The position numbers were made by a program, and so were the translations under genes. Below the pieces are notes generated by a model that saw only the letters and a program-made list of their open reading frames with translations, was not told where the DNA came from and searched no databases. Source: Palleronia pelagia (GTDB taxonomy: Bacteria > Pseudomonadota > Alphaproteobacteria > Rhodobacterales > Rhodobacteraceae). Taken from it: a stretch of DNA of 64,000 nucleotides. Where the stretch lies: positions 744,001 to 808,000 of the forward strand of contig NZ_FOCM01000001.1 of NCBI RefSeq assembly GCF_900110115.1, read 5' to 3'. Below, in pieces: positions 1 to 8,047 of this stretch. The first letter of the stretch is position 1; the number at the start of each line of letters is the position of its first letter.

Positions 1-1
1 C

Positions 2-139
2 TCCGAACGGCTGGTCGCGCAGGTGCCCGGCGCGCGGCTCACCCGGCTCGAGGGCGTGGGCCACATGCCCCACCACGTGGCGGCCGAGGCGGTGGCCGAT
101 GCCATCGACCGCGCCGCCCGCCGCGCCGGGGTGCTGTGA
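2..139 (+). CDS. alpha/beta hydrolase, C-terminal fragment
   Basis: Only the last 45 codons are inside the window; the gene begins to the left of it. The visible tail reads LEGVGHMPHH, which matches the catalytic-histidine segment near the end of alpha/beta hydrolase-fold enzymes, followed by the usual final amphipathic helix. The substrate cannot be told from this fragment. The gene runs in the same direction as the PPK2 gene about 160 nt downstream, and no terminator is visible between them. Confidence 0.75.
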   Translation, partial: SERLVAQVPGARLTRLEGVGHMPHHVAAEAVADAIDRAARRAGVL

Positions 140-300
140 AAGTCCCGGCCCCGAAGGTAAGACACCTTTAGAAACATGGCATGGCCGCGGCGCAACGATC
201 TTGCGGATGGCGGTACATGGGCGCGACCCGCCGTTTGCCAATCCCGCCCGCCGCGCCTAGGGTCGGTCGGCTGACCCAGATGACACGCCGAGTGCCGCCC

Positions 301-1182
301 ATGACCCTGCCCTTCGACGGTGCGATCAGCCGTTTTCACGAGACCGAGGCGCCCGAGCCCCTGCGCGGAGCCCTGCACGACCTGCGCAAGGGTGACGTGA
401 TCGACCCCGGCTATCCCTACGACCGCCGCATGGACAAGGACGACTACGAGGATCAGCTCGAGGCGCTCCAGCATCAGCTCGCCCGGCTCCAGGCCGACGT
501 GAAGGAAGCCGGCAAACGCGTGGTCGTGGTGTTCGAAGGCCGGGACGCCGCCGGCAAGGGCGGGTCCATCAAGCGGTTCCGCGAGAACCTGAACCCCCGC
601 GTGGCCCGGGTCGTCGCCCTGCCGAAACCCACCGAAACCGAGGCCGGCGAGTGGTATTTTCAGCGCTACGTCCGGCACCTGCCCACGGCGGGCGAGATCG
701 TGCTCTTCGACCGGTCGTGGTACAACCGCGCCGTGGTCGAGAAGGTCTTCGGTTTCTGCACCGACGAACAGCGCGCGCGGTTCTTCGACCAGGTGGGCCC
801 GTTCGAACGGATGCTGGTCGGCGACGGCATCACGCTGGTGAAGATCTGGCTGAACGTGGGCCGGGCCGAGCAGTTGCGCCGCTTCCTGGCCCGCGAAGGC
901 GATCCGCTGAAGCAATGGAAGCTCAGCTGGATCGACGTCGAGGGGCTGAAGCGCTGGGATGCCTACACGTCCGCCATCGGCGAGACCTTCGCCCGCACCC
1001 ACAGCGACCACGCCCCCTGGACCGTGATCCGCGCCGACGACAAGCGCCGCGCCCGGCTTGCCGCGATCCGGTCGGTCCTGTCGCGGGTGGACTTCGCGGG
1101 CAAGGACCCGTCGGTCTCGTCGTCGCCGGACCCGTCGATCTGTGGCGGCCCCGGGATCTGGCCCCATGGCGACAATGGCTAA
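301..1182 (+). CDS. ppk2: polyphosphate kinase 2 family protein
   Basis: Predicted to transfer phosphate between polyphosphate and a nucleotide (PPK2 family, P-loop fold). From the chosen ATG the protein has 293 residues, normal for a one-domain PPK2. A Walker A motif GRDAAGKGG lies at residues 80-88 and a Walker B region FDRSWYNRA near 138. The conserved [13 protein letters not shown] stretch precedes it. An in-frame ATG lies 120 nt upstream, but the added residues are low-complexity and unlike the family, so the start at 301 is preferred. The 3' end overlaps the downstream TetR gene by 8-17 nt, suggesting coupling. Whether it makes ATP, GTP or polyphosphate cannot be decided here. Confidence 0.93.
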   Translation: MTLPFDGAISRFHETEAPEPLRGALHDLRKGDVIDPGYPYDRRMDKDDYEDQLEALQHQLARLQADVKEAGKRVVVVFEGRDAAGKGGSIKRFRENLNPRVARVVALPKPTETEAGEWYFQRYVRHLPTAGEIVLFDRSWYNRAVVEKVFGFCTDEQRARFFDQVGPFERMLVGDGITLVKIWLNVGRAEQLRRFLAREGDPLKQWKLSWIDVEGLKRWDAYTSAIGETFARTHSDHAPWTVIRADDKRRARLAAIRSVLSRVDFAGKDPSVSSSPDPSICGGPGIWPHGDNG

Positions 1183-1792
1183 GCGCGGATACCACCACGG
1201 CAATCTCGCCCAGGCCCTGGTGGACGCGGCGCTCGACCTGATCCGCGACAAGGGACCGACCGGCTTCACCCTGTCCGAGGCGGCGAAGAACGCCGGCGTC
1301 ACCCCCGCCGCCGTCTATCGCCATTTCGAAGGCCGCGACGAGCTGATCGCCGAATGCGCGCGACAGGGCTACGAGATCTTCGGCGACCTGATGGAACACG
1401 CCTACGAATCCGGCCAACCCTCGGCGCTGTCGTCGTTCGAGGCCACGGGCCGCGCTTACCTGGCCTTCGCCCGGAAGTATCCCGGGCATTACGTCGCCAT
1501 GTTCGAATCCGGCGTGGCGGTGGCGCGCAACCCGGATCTGCACCGCGCAGCCGCGCGCGCGCGCGGCGTGCTGGAACGCGCGGCCGAGGCCCTGTCGAAG
1601 CGTATCCCCGAGGGCAAGCGCCCGCCGCCGCAGATGTTCAGCGCCCATGTCTGGGCCATGTCCCACGGGGTGGTCGAGCTCTTCGCGCGCAATTCGCCCG
1701 GGACGCAGGTGCCCTTCCCGCCCGAGGATCTGCTGGAGTCGGGAATCGGCATCTACCTGCGCGGGCTCGGCCTGCTGGCCCCGGACGAGTGA
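1166..1792 (+). CDS. TetR/AcrR family regulator with WHG-type C-terminal domain
   Basis: A 208-residue protein with an N-terminal helix-turn-helix: [18 protein letters not shown], then [12 protein letters not shown] and [14 protein letters not shown], the classic TetR recognition-helix region. The C-terminal half carries [11 protein letters not shown], resembling the WHG motif of the TetR_C_33 ligand-binding domain. Two starts are possible, ATG 1166 or ATG 1175; both overlap the end of ppk2. Autoregulation or control of ppk2 is inferred from the overlap. The ligand is unknown. Confidence 0.9.
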   Translation: MATMAKRGYHHGNLAQALVDAALDLIRDKGPTGFTLSEAAKNAGVTPAAVYRHFEGRDELIAECARQGYEIFGDLMEHAYESGQPSALSSFEATGRAYLAFARKYPGHYVAMFESGVAVARNPDLHRAAARARGVLERAAEALSKRIPEGKRPPPQMFSAHVWAMSHGVVELFARNSPGTQVPFPPEDLLESGIGIYLRGLGLLAPDE

Positions 1793-1838
1793 GGGTACGG
1801 GACTGATTTCTCAGGGCAGAGCATGAGACAGGATCGGA

Positions 1839-1925
1839 TGGTGCGGGCGGTGGGACTCGAACCCACACGGGGCTACGCCCCAACAGATTTTAAGTCTGGT
1901 ATGTCTACCATTCCATCACGCCCGC
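1839..1925 (-). tRNA. tRNA-Leu(UAA)
   Basis: The reverse strand folds as a class II tRNA. The acceptor stem GCGGGCG pairs with CGCCCGC, the anticodon loop is CTTAAAA with anticodon TAA, the long variable arm is GGGGCGTAGCCCC, and the T-arm contains GGTTCGAGTCC. CCA is encoded (1839-1841). It is the downstream member of a tandem pair with tRNA-Leu(CAA). Confidence 0.97.
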
Positions 1926-1954
1926 GCCGCGGGCGACATGCGCCGCGGCGGCGG

Positions 1955-2040
1955 TGGTACCCGTGGCCGGACTCGAACCGGCACGCTGTCACCAGCGGGG
2001 GATTTTGAATCCCCTGCGTCTACCATTCCGCCACACGGGC
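1955..2040 (-). tRNA. tRNA-Leu(CAA)
   Basis: Reverse strand; acceptor stem GCCCGTG against CACGGGT (G-U closing pair). The anticodon stem is GGGGA/TCCCC with loop TTCAAAA, giving anticodon CAA. A long variable arm CGCTGGTGACAGCG marks it as a class II tRNA-Leu. The T-arm contains GGTTCGAGTCC and CCA is encoded at 1955-1957. It lies 29 nt upstream of tRNA-Leu(UAA) in transcription order. Confidence 0.97.
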
Positions 2041-2120
2041 ATCGGGTCACCGCCGCAGATCGGGGTGTAGACCGGGCGCGCGCGTGAGAAAAGGCCCGAG
2101 TGGCAGGAAGGACGACGCCG

Positions 2121-2552
2121 ATGGAGAAAATACCACGCCTGGGGGCGATCGCGGTGGTCCTGCGCGGCGAGTCGGTCCTGCTGGTCCGCCGCGGCAACCC
2201 GCCCGACGCAGGCCTTTGGGGCTATCCCGGCGGCCATGTGGAATGGGGCGAGACCGCGCTGGAGGCCGCCGCCCGCGAGCTGCTGGAGGAGACGGGTGTC
2301 ACGGCCACCCCGCGCGGCTACCTGACGAACCTCGACATCCATCGCGGATCGGAAGGCGTGGTTCTGCACCACTACCTTCTGGCTGCGGTGCTGTGCGACT
2401 ACGTGGACGGCACACCCCACGCCGCCGACGACGCGCTCGAGGCGGGCTGGGTTCACCGCGACCGGCTGCCGGACCTGCCCTCCAGCCCGCGGGTTCTCGC
2501 CCTCTACGAGCTTGCCGTGCGGGCCACCCCCACGCGGCTCGGGTCCGGATAG
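2121..2552 (+). CDS. NUDIX hydrolase
   Basis: A 143-residue single-domain NUDIX protein that should hydrolyse a nucleoside diphosphate linked to another group; the substrate is not predictable. The NUDIX box (G-x5-E-x7-REU-x-EE-x-GU) is intact: GHVEWGETALEAAARELLEE followed by TGV, near residues 44-66. The ATG at 2121 is preferred over an in-frame GTG at 2100 because AGGAAGGA sits at normal distance before the ATG. It diverges from the tRNA-Leu pair and converges on the zinc peptidase gene. Confidence 0.92.
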   Translation: MEKIPRLGAIAVVLRGESVLLVRRGNPPDAGLWGYPGGHVEWGETALEAAARELLEETGVTATPRGYLTNLDIHRGSEGVVLHHYLLAAVLCDYVDGTPHAADDALEAGWVHRDRLPDLPSSPRVLALYELAVRATPTRLGSG

Positions 2553-2579
2553 GCGGCCCGAGGGTTCGATCCTGCGGGG

Positions 2580-3434
2580 TCAGAGCCGGTCGGCGCTGAA
2601 CGTGTCGCAGGCGGTGATGTCGCCGGTCTCGTATCCCGTGGCGAACCAGGACTGGCGCTGCCCGGACGTGCCGTGGGTGAAGGTCTCGGGGCGCGGCACC
2701 CGTCCGGCCCCGCGTTGCAGGGTATCGTCGCCGATCCGGGCGGCCGCGTTCATGGCCTCGGCGATGTCGCCGGGCTCGATCGAGCCGAACCGGTCTTGCG
2801 CGGCGGCGGCCCAAACGCCCGACAGGCAGTCGGCCTGCAATTCCAGCCGCACGCTGATCTGGTTTGCCCGCTCGGTCGAGGATTGCGACCGGATCCGGTT
2901 GGCCTGGCCGAGAATGCCGAGCTCGTTCTGGACATGGTGGGCGACCTCGTGCGCGACCACGTAGGCGGCGGCGAAATCGCCCGACGCGCCCAGTTGTCGC
3001 GACAGGGTCGTGAAGAAGGCGGTGTCCAGGTACGCCTTGCGGTCGACTGGGCAATAGAACGGCCCCGTCGCGCCCGAGGCCCCGCCGCAGGGGCTTTGCG
3101 TGACGCCCGTGAACAGCACCAGCGTGACGGGGCGATAGGCCTCGCCCACCTGGCGGGCGAAGATATCGGACCAGACCTCTTCGGTGTCGGCCAGGGTGAC
3201 GGAAACGAATTCACCCGCCTGGCGGTCGGCCTCGGTGATCGGGCCGCCGCTGCTTCGATCCGGCGCCACCGCACCGTCCTGCAGAAGCGGCGTCAGGTCC
3301 ACGCCGAAGAACCATCCGATGACGACCACCAGCAGGCCCAGCCCACCGACGCCCCCGAGCGCCGCGCCCCCGCCGACCCGGCGTCCGCGGCGATCCTCGA
3401 TGTTTCGGCTGCCCCGTCTTCCACGCCATTTCAT
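2580..3434 (-). CDS. neutral zinc metallopeptidase, membrane-anchored (YpfJ-like)
   Basis: A 284-residue protein with a short Arg-rich N-terminus, a Gly-rich segment, and one membrane helix (GGLGLLVVVIGWFFG, about residues 29-43). The large domain beyond it probably faces the periplasm. The zinc site HEVAHHVQNELG lies near residue 161, preceded by FAAAYVVA. It matches the putative neutral zinc metallopeptidase family represented by E. coli YpfJ in length and layout. The physiological substrate is not established for the family. No operon partner; it lies between two rightward genes. Confidence 0.9.
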   Translation of the reverse strand: MKWRGRRGSRNIEDRRGRRVGGGAALGGVGGLGLLVVVIGWFFGVDLTPLLQDGAVAPDRSSGGPITEADRQAGEFVSVTLADTEEVWSDIFARQVGEAYRPVTLVLFTGVTQSPCGGASGATGPFYCPVDRKAYLDTAFFTTLSRQLGASGDFAAAYVVAHEVAHHVQNELGILGQANRIRSQSSTERANQISVRLELQADCLSGVWAAAAQDRFGSIEPGDIAEAMNAAARIGDDTLQRGAGRVPRPETFTHGTSGQRQSWFATGYETGDITACDTFSADRL

Positions 3435-3541
3435 CGCCGCGCCCTCCTGCCGCCCGCTGTCACGCCATCGTGGTCCAGACCCCGCGAAACGCCAAGCCGG
3501 TTGTGCTTGACCCCACCCCCGCCAAGTGCTGCATGGGGCGC

Positions 3542-4120
3542 ATGATCCGACGCCTCTATGACTGGACCCTGTCGCTGGCCGCGCATCCTCACGCGTTGTG
3601 GGCCCTGGCCCTGGTGTCGTTCATCGAGTCGTCGGTGTTTCCCATCCCGCCCGACATCCTGATGATCCCGATGATCATCGCGGCCCCGCGCCGGGCGTTC
3701 CTGATCGCGGGCGTCTGCACGCTGGCCTCGGTGGCCGGCGCATTGCTGGGCTACTGGATCGGCTCCGCCGCGTTCGAGCAGATCGGCCGCCCGGTGCTGG
3801 AGTTCTACGGCAAGGACGACCGCTTCGACGAATTCGCCGGCGCCTACAACGCCTGGGGCGCCTGGGCGGTACTGGTGGCCGGCATCACGCCGTTCCCGTT
3901 CAAGGTCATCACGATCCTGTCGGGCGCGACCGGCCTGTCCATACCCATCTTCATCGTCTCGTCCCTGATCGCGCGGGCGACACGGTTCTTCATCGTCGCG
4001 GCGCTGCTATGGAAATTCGGCCCGCCCATCCGCGATTTCATCGAACGGCGGCTGGGCCTCGTGTTTTCGGTCTTCATGATCCTGCTGTTGGGCGGCTTCT
4101 TCGCACTGAGGTATCTGTGA
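3542..4120 (+). CDS. YqaA/DedA-like VTT-domain membrane protein
   Basis: A 192-residue integral membrane protein with several hydrophobic segments and the re-entrant motif FIESSVFPIPPDILMIPM near residues 25-42. Together with the later GITPFPFKVITILSGATG, this is characteristic of VTT (SNARE-associated/DedA-type) proteins. Family members are linked to lipid carrier or phospholipid handling, but the substrate here is unknown. ATG 3533 is an alternative start. It heads a coupled operon: its stop overlaps the GTG start of dsbB. Confidence 0.87.
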   Translation: MIRRLYDWTLSLAAHPHALWALALVSFIESSVFPIPPDILMIPMIIAAPRRAFLIAGVCTLASVAGALLGYWIGSAAFEQIGRPVLEFYGKDDRFDEFAGAYNAWGAWAVLVAGITPFPFKVITILSGATGLSIPIFIVSSLIARATRFFIVAALLWKFGPPIRDFIERRLGLVFSVFMILLLGGFFALRYL

Positions 4121-4593
4121 CCGCACGTACATTGATGATCCTGGCCGGGCTTGGTTCGGCCGCGCTTCTGGGCGGCGCCTATATGTTCCAGGCGCTGGGT
4201 TACGCGCCGTGCCAGATGTGTCTCTGGCAGCGCTGGCCGCACATGGTGGCGATCGCGTTGGGCGTTCTGGCGCTGTTCTTCGCCCGGCTTCCGGTCGCCA
4301 TCGCAGGCGCGCTGGCCGCCCTCACCACCGCCGTCATCGGCGTCTACCACACCGGGGTCGAGCGCGACTGGTGGGAAGGCCCTTCCTCGTGCTCGGGCGG
4401 CGGCGACATCACCGGGCTGACGGGGGCGGATTTGCTGTCGACGGACGTGCTCGACAAGGTCGTGATGTGCGACGAGGTCAGCTGGGCGCTTTTCGGTCTG
4501 TCGATGCCTTCGTGGAACGCGCTGTTCTCGTTCCTGCTCGCCGCGATCTGGATCCTCGCCGCCCGCCAGTGCCTGAAGGAGTCCCGCCCATGA
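4117..4593 (+). CDS. dsbB: disulfide bond formation protein B
   Basis: A 158-residue inner-membrane quinone-linked oxidase that would reoxidise DsbA. It has four hydrophobic helices. The first periplasmic pair is CQMC (about residues 31-34), just after a GYAP turn and before LWQRWPHM. The second pair is split between SSCSGG and VVMC in the second periplasmic loop. The GTG start at 4117 overlaps the upstream stop (GTGA), and the stop overlaps the arginase ATG (ATGA). No dsbA is present in the window. Confidence 0.94.
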   Translation: MTARTLMILAGLGSAALLGGAYMFQALGYAPCQMCLWQRWPHMVAIALGVLALFFARLPVAIAGALAALTTAVIGVYHTGVERDWWEGPSSCSGGGDITGLTGADLLSTDVLDKVVMCDEVSWALFGLSMPSWNALFSFLLAAIWILAARQCLKESRP

Positions 4594-5507
4594 CCGATAT
4601 CACGCTGCTGGGGGTGCCGCTCGATTGCGGGAAGGACCGCAAGGGGTGTCTCATGGGCCCCGATGCCTACCGCGTGGCCGGCATGGCCGGGGCGCTGGCC
4701 GAGTTGGGTCATACCGTCACCGACGCCGGCAACCTCGCGCCCGGCCCCCTGCCCGACGTCAGCGGCCCCGCGCATCTGGTGGATCTGGCCGAGAACGTCG
4801 CCTGGACCGGCACCCTGATCGAGGCCGGGCGCGCGGTCGACGGGATGCCGATCTTCCTTGGCGGCGACCACGCGCTGGCCATGGGCAGCGTCGCCGGCAT
4901 GGCGGCGCGGGCGCAGGATCGCAAGCGGCCGCTCTTCGTGCTGTGGCTGGACGCGCATAGCGATTTCCACACGCCGCACTCCACCCAGTCGGGCAACCTG
5001 CACGGCTGCCCCGTAGCCTATTTCACCGGCCAGCCCGGCTTCGACGCCTTTCCGGCGCCGCCCGCGCCCGTGCCGCCCGACCGGGTCTGCATGATCGGTC
5101 TGCGCTCGGTCGACGGGCCGGAGAAGACCGCCGTCACCGCCGCCCGCGTCACCACCCACGACATGCGCGAGATCGACGAGACCGGCATCGCCATGCCGCT
5201 GCGGTCGTTCCTGGCCCACGTGGCGCAGGCGGGCGGTGACCTTCATGTCTCGCTCGACGTAGATTTCCTGGACCCCTCCATCGCTCCGGCGGTGGGCACG
5301 ACCGTTCCCGGGGGCACCACCTTCCGCGAGGCGCACCTGGTCATGGAGATGCTCAGTGAATCGGGCCTCGTGACCTCGTTGGACCTGGTCGAGCTGAACC
5401 CGGCGCTGGACGAACGCGGGCGCACCGCGTCGCTGATGGTGGACCTGACCGCGTCGCTCATGGGCCGCCGGATCTTCGACCGGCCCACCCAAAGCTTCGG
5501 GGCCTGA
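4590..5507 (+). CDS. rocF: arginase
   Basis: A 305-residue ureohydrolase predicted to split L-arginine into ornithine and urea with a two-manganese centre. Metal ligands are visible in GGDH (91-94), DAHSDFHTPHST (from 121) and SLDVDFLDP (near 227-235). Together with the arginine-pocket loop HSTQSGNLHG this fits arginase rather than agmatinase. The start ATG overlaps the dsbB stop. Ornithine cyclodeaminase begins 4 nt after its stop, so arginine would pass to ornithine and then proline plus ammonia. Confidence 0.93.
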   Translation: MTDITLLGVPLDCGKDRKGCLMGPDAYRVAGMAGALAELGHTVTDAGNLAPGPLPDVSGPAHLVDLAENVAWTGTLIEAGRAVDGMPIFLGGDHALAMGSVAGMAARAQDRKRPLFVLWLDAHSDFHTPHSTQSGNLHGCPVAYFTGQPGFDAFPAPPAPVPPDRVCMIGLRSVDGPEKTAVTAARVTTHDMREIDETGIAMPLRSFLAHVAQAGGDLHVSLDVDFLDPSIAPAVGTTVPGGTTFREAHLVMEMLSESGLVTSLDLVELNPALDERGRTASLMVDLTASLMGRRIFDRPTQSFGA

Positions 5508-5511
5508 GGCC

Positions 5512-6561
5512 ATGGCGCTCACCCCCTCACCGCTGGCCTATGTGCCCTTCGTGTCGGTGGAAAACATGATGAAGCTGGTTCACCGCGTCGGGGTCGAGAC
5601 ATTTCTCAAGGAGCTCGCCGACCGGATCGAGGACGATTTCCGCCGCTGGCCGCTTTTCGACAAGACGCCGCGCGTGGCGGCCCATTCGGCCGACGGCGTG
5701 ATCGAACTGATGCCGACCTCGGATGGCGAGACCTACGGCTTCAAATACGTGAACGGCCACCCCAAGAACATGAAGGACGGGCTGCAGACCGTGACCGCCT
5801 TCGGCCTGCTGGCCTCGGTCGAGACGGGCTACCCGGTGCTGCTGTCGGAGATGACGGTGCTGACGGCTCTGCGCACGGCCGCCATGTCCGCGATGGCGGC
5901 CCGGCACCTCGCCCACGAGAACGCGCGGGTCATGGCGATGATCGGAAACGGTGCGCAGGCCGAGTTCCAGGCGCTGGGGATGAAGGCCGTCTGCGGCATC
6001 GATACGGTGCGGCTGTGGGATATCGACCGCAGGGCCACGGACAAGGTGGTGCGCAATCTCGAGGGATCGGGCCTGAAGGTCGTGGCCTGCGACAGCGCCG
6101 AAGAGGCGATGGAAGGCGCGCAGATCGTCACCACCTGCACGGCCGACAAGCAGTTCGCCACCATTCTGACCGATAACATGGTGGGCGCGGGCGTGCACCT
6201 GAACGCGGTGGGCGGCGACTGCCCCGGCAAGACCGAGCTGCACCGCGATATCCTGGCGCGCAGCACGATCTTCGTCGAATACCCCGAGCAGACCCGGATC
6301 GAGGGCGAGATCCAGCAAATGGACCCCGACCACCCCGTGACCGAGCTCTGGCAGGTCATCACCGGCGATGCGCCCGGCCGGACCGGGCCGGACCAGCTGA
6401 CCCTGTTCGATTCGGTGGGCTTCGCGGTCGAGGATTTCAGCGCACTGACCTACGTGCGCGACAAGCTCGAAGGGACGGACCTGTTCGACAAGCTCGACCT
6501 GCTGGCCGATCCCGACGATCCCCGCGACCTTTTCGGCATGCTACAGCGCGCGGCGCCCTAG
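5512..6561 (+). CDS. ocd: ornithine cyclodeaminase
   Basis: A 349-residue member of the ornithine cyclodeaminase/mu-crystallin family, expected to convert L-ornithine to L-proline and ammonia using bound NAD. Visible features are the substrate-side residues in VLLSEMTVLTALRTAAMSA and the dinucleotide motif MIGNGAQAEFQALG followed by LWDIDRRA. Its position directly after arginase supports an arginine-degradation role over other family members such as alanine dehydrogenases. The stop overlaps the converging thioesterase gene by four bases (CTAG). Confidence 0.93.
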   Translation: MALTPSPLAYVPFVSVENMMKLVHRVGVETFLKELADRIEDDFRRWPLFDKTPRVAAHSADGVIELMPTSDGETYGFKYVNGHPKNMKDGLQTVTAFGLLASVETGYPVLLSEMTVLTALRTAAMSAMAARHLAHENARVMAMIGNGAQAEFQALGMKAVCGIDTVRLWDIDRRATDKVVRNLEGSGLKVVACDSAEEAMEGAQIVTTCTADKQFATILTDNMVGAGVHLNAVGGDCPGKTELHRDILARSTIFVEYPEQTRIEGEIQQMDPDHPVTELWQVITGDAPGRTGPDQLTLFDSVGFAVEDFSALTYVRDKLEGTDLFDKLDLLADPDDPRDLFGMLQRAAP

Positions 6562-6980
6562 GCGCGCGGCGGGATCGAATAGGTCAGGGACGCCCGCGCC
6601 ACGGGCCTGTCGTCGCCTTCCGAGTAGATCAGCACGTCGCCGACAACGAGCACGCGTCCGAGCTTCAGGATCCGTGTCTTCGAGATCAGGTCCCGCCCCG
6701 ATGCGGGCTTGCGCAGGAAATCGATCGAGCAATTCGTGGTCACGGCCAGCGCCACCGGCCCCAGCCGCGCGAGGATCGCGAGGTAGATCCCTACATCGGC
6801 CAGCGCGAACATGGTCGGCCCAGACACTGTGCCGCCCGGGCGCAGGTGACGCTCGCCCACCGCAAGCCGCACGGTGGTCAGTTCCTCGGTGACCTCCTCG
6901 ATGACGAAGTCGTCCGAGACCTGCGGAAACTCGCGCCGCAGGAATTCCGTCAGCGCGTCCACGTCCATCACGATCGGCAT
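6558..6980 (-). CDS. PaaI-type hotdog thioesterase
   Basis: A 140-residue single hotdog domain. Motifs GGTVSGPTMFALADVG and TTNCSIDFLRKPA are typical of PaaI/YdiI-like acyl-CoA thioesterases; the Asp of ALAD replaces the more common Glu/Asp in the central helix. GGAGGAA sits just upstream of the ATG at 6980, which fixes the start. It diverges from the enoyl-CoA hydratase gene 59 nt away, so the two may share a promoter region; a role in CoA-ester metabolism is inferred. Confidence 0.87.
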   Translation of the reverse strand: MPIVMDVDALTEFLRREFPQVSDDFVIEEVTEELTTVRLAVGERHLRPGGTVSGPTMFALADVGIYLAILARLGPVALAVTTNCSIDFLRKPASGRDLISKTRILKLGRVLVVGDVLIYSEGDDRPVARASLTYSIPPRA

Positions 6981-7039
6981 ACTTGTTCCTCCACCCCTCA
7001 TGCGCCAAGGTTTGGCGAAACCAACGAACGGGGGCAAGC

Positions 7040-7825
7040 ATGGCACTGGTGGAACGCGAAGACCGCGCGGCGATCGCGACCCTGACGCTGAACGATCCGG
7101 GCAAGCTGAACGCGCTGTCGGACGCAATGCTGGCCGAATTGTCCGAGACGTTGTCGGCGCTGGAAGAAGACACCGAGACGCGCGTGGTGATCCTCCGCGG
7201 CGCGGGCCGTGCCTTCTGCGCCGGGCACGACCTGCGCGAAATGCAGGCCGTGCGCCAGGCCCCAGATGGCGGCGCGGCGGCTTGGGGCGATCTCTTCACC
7301 CGGTGCAGCGCCGTGATGCAGCAGATCGTGCGCCTGCCCCAGCCGGTCATCGCGCAGGTCCACGGCGTGGCCGCCGCGGCGGGATGCCAGCTGGTGGCGA
7401 CCTGCGACATGGCGGTGGCCGCCGACGACTGCCGCTTCGGCGTCAATGGCGTGAATATCGGGCTCTTCTGCTCGACCCCCATGGTGGCCCTCAGCCGCGT
7501 CATGCCGCGCAAGCAGGTGTTCGAGATGCTGACCACCGGACGGCTGATCGACGCCGACCGCGCCACCGAACTGGGCCTCATCAATCGCGCGGTGCCCGCA
7601 CCGGGCCTGGACGGCGCGGCGCGTGAATTGGCCGAGACGGTATCCGCGAAGCTTGGCCGTGCGGTGCGGGTGGGCAAGCGCGCGTTTTACGAGCAGTCAG
7701 AGATGACCCTGGCCGACGCCTACGCCCATACCGGCACGGTCATGGCGATGAACATGGCATTCGACGAGACCAAGGAAGGCATCGCCGCCTTCCTTGACAA
7801 GCGGGATCCGAACTGGACGCAATAG
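7040..7825 (+). CDS. enoyl-CoA hydratase/isomerase family protein
   Basis: A 261-residue crotonase-fold protein. The CoA-binding and oxyanion segments are seen in RAFCAGHDLREM (near residues 64-75) and HGVAAAAGCQLVATCDMAVA (near 113-132). The usual catalytic glutamate region is replaced: after GVNIGLFCSTPMVALSRV there is no clear Glu pair, so the exact reaction (hydratase, isomerase or other) is uncertain. The start at 7040 follows GGGGGCAAGC. The gene ends in an intergenic region that contains three copies of a short repeat. Confidence 0.88.
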   Translation: MALVEREDRAAIATLTLNDPGKLNALSDAMLAELSETLSALEEDTETRVVILRGAGRAFCAGHDLREMQAVRQAPDGGAAAWGDLFTRCSAVMQQIVRLPQPVIAQVHGVAAAAGCQLVATCDMAVAADDCRFGVNGVNIGLFCSTPMVALSRVMPRKQVFEMLTTGRLIDADRATELGLINRAVPAPGLDGAARELAETVSAKLGRAVRVGKRAFYEQSEMTLADAYAHTGTVMAMNMAFDETKEGIAAFLDKRDPNWTQ

Positions 7826-7862
7826 GCCGCCCGCGCGCCGTTTTGCGGACCGAGCGCCGCGA

Positions 7863-7882
7863 GTATTTGAAGACCAGTGATG
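7863..7882 (+). repeat. 20-bp intergenic repeat, copy A
   Basis: GTATTTGAAGACCAGTGATG. It matches the three other copies at 17-19 of 20 positions, differing only in positions 7-9. It lies 37 nt after the enoyl-CoA hydratase stop, in the gap between that gene and the converging hflX. Its core GACCAGTGATG is invariant in all four copies. Confidence 0.85.
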
Positions 7883-7921
7883 CCTTGGCGACGCTCGCGA
7901 CGTTCAGCGGTCACACCTTGT

Positions 7922-7941
7922 CATCACTGGTCCAGAAATAC
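7922..7941 (-). repeat. 20-bp intergenic repeat, copy B (inverted)
   Basis: Read on the minus strand it is GTATTTCTGGACCAGTGATG. It is inverted relative to copy A with 39 nt between them, so a transcript through both could fold into a long stem. It is identical to copy C. Confidence 0.85.
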
Positions 7942-7993
7942 TCAATTCCGAAACGGAAACCCGGCGCATCGTGCGACGGGATGCCTTTTCCAG

Positions 7994-8013
7994 CATCACT
8001 GGTCCAGAAATAC
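7994..8013 (-). repeat. 20-bp intergenic repeat, copy C (inverted)
   Basis: Identical to copy B on the minus strand (GTATTTCTGGACCAGTGATG), 52 nt further on and 34 nt before the hflX stop codon. Copies B and C are direct repeats of each other. No coding gene is evident in 7826-8047. Confidence 0.85.
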
Positions 8014-8047
8014 CTGGCCCTGCCCGATCATCGCCAGGGCGCGGCGC

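Noticed and set aside
1839-2040. tRNA-Leu pair as an integration (attachment) site
   Set aside because: No integrase, direct repeat of a tRNA end or phage gene lies nearby.
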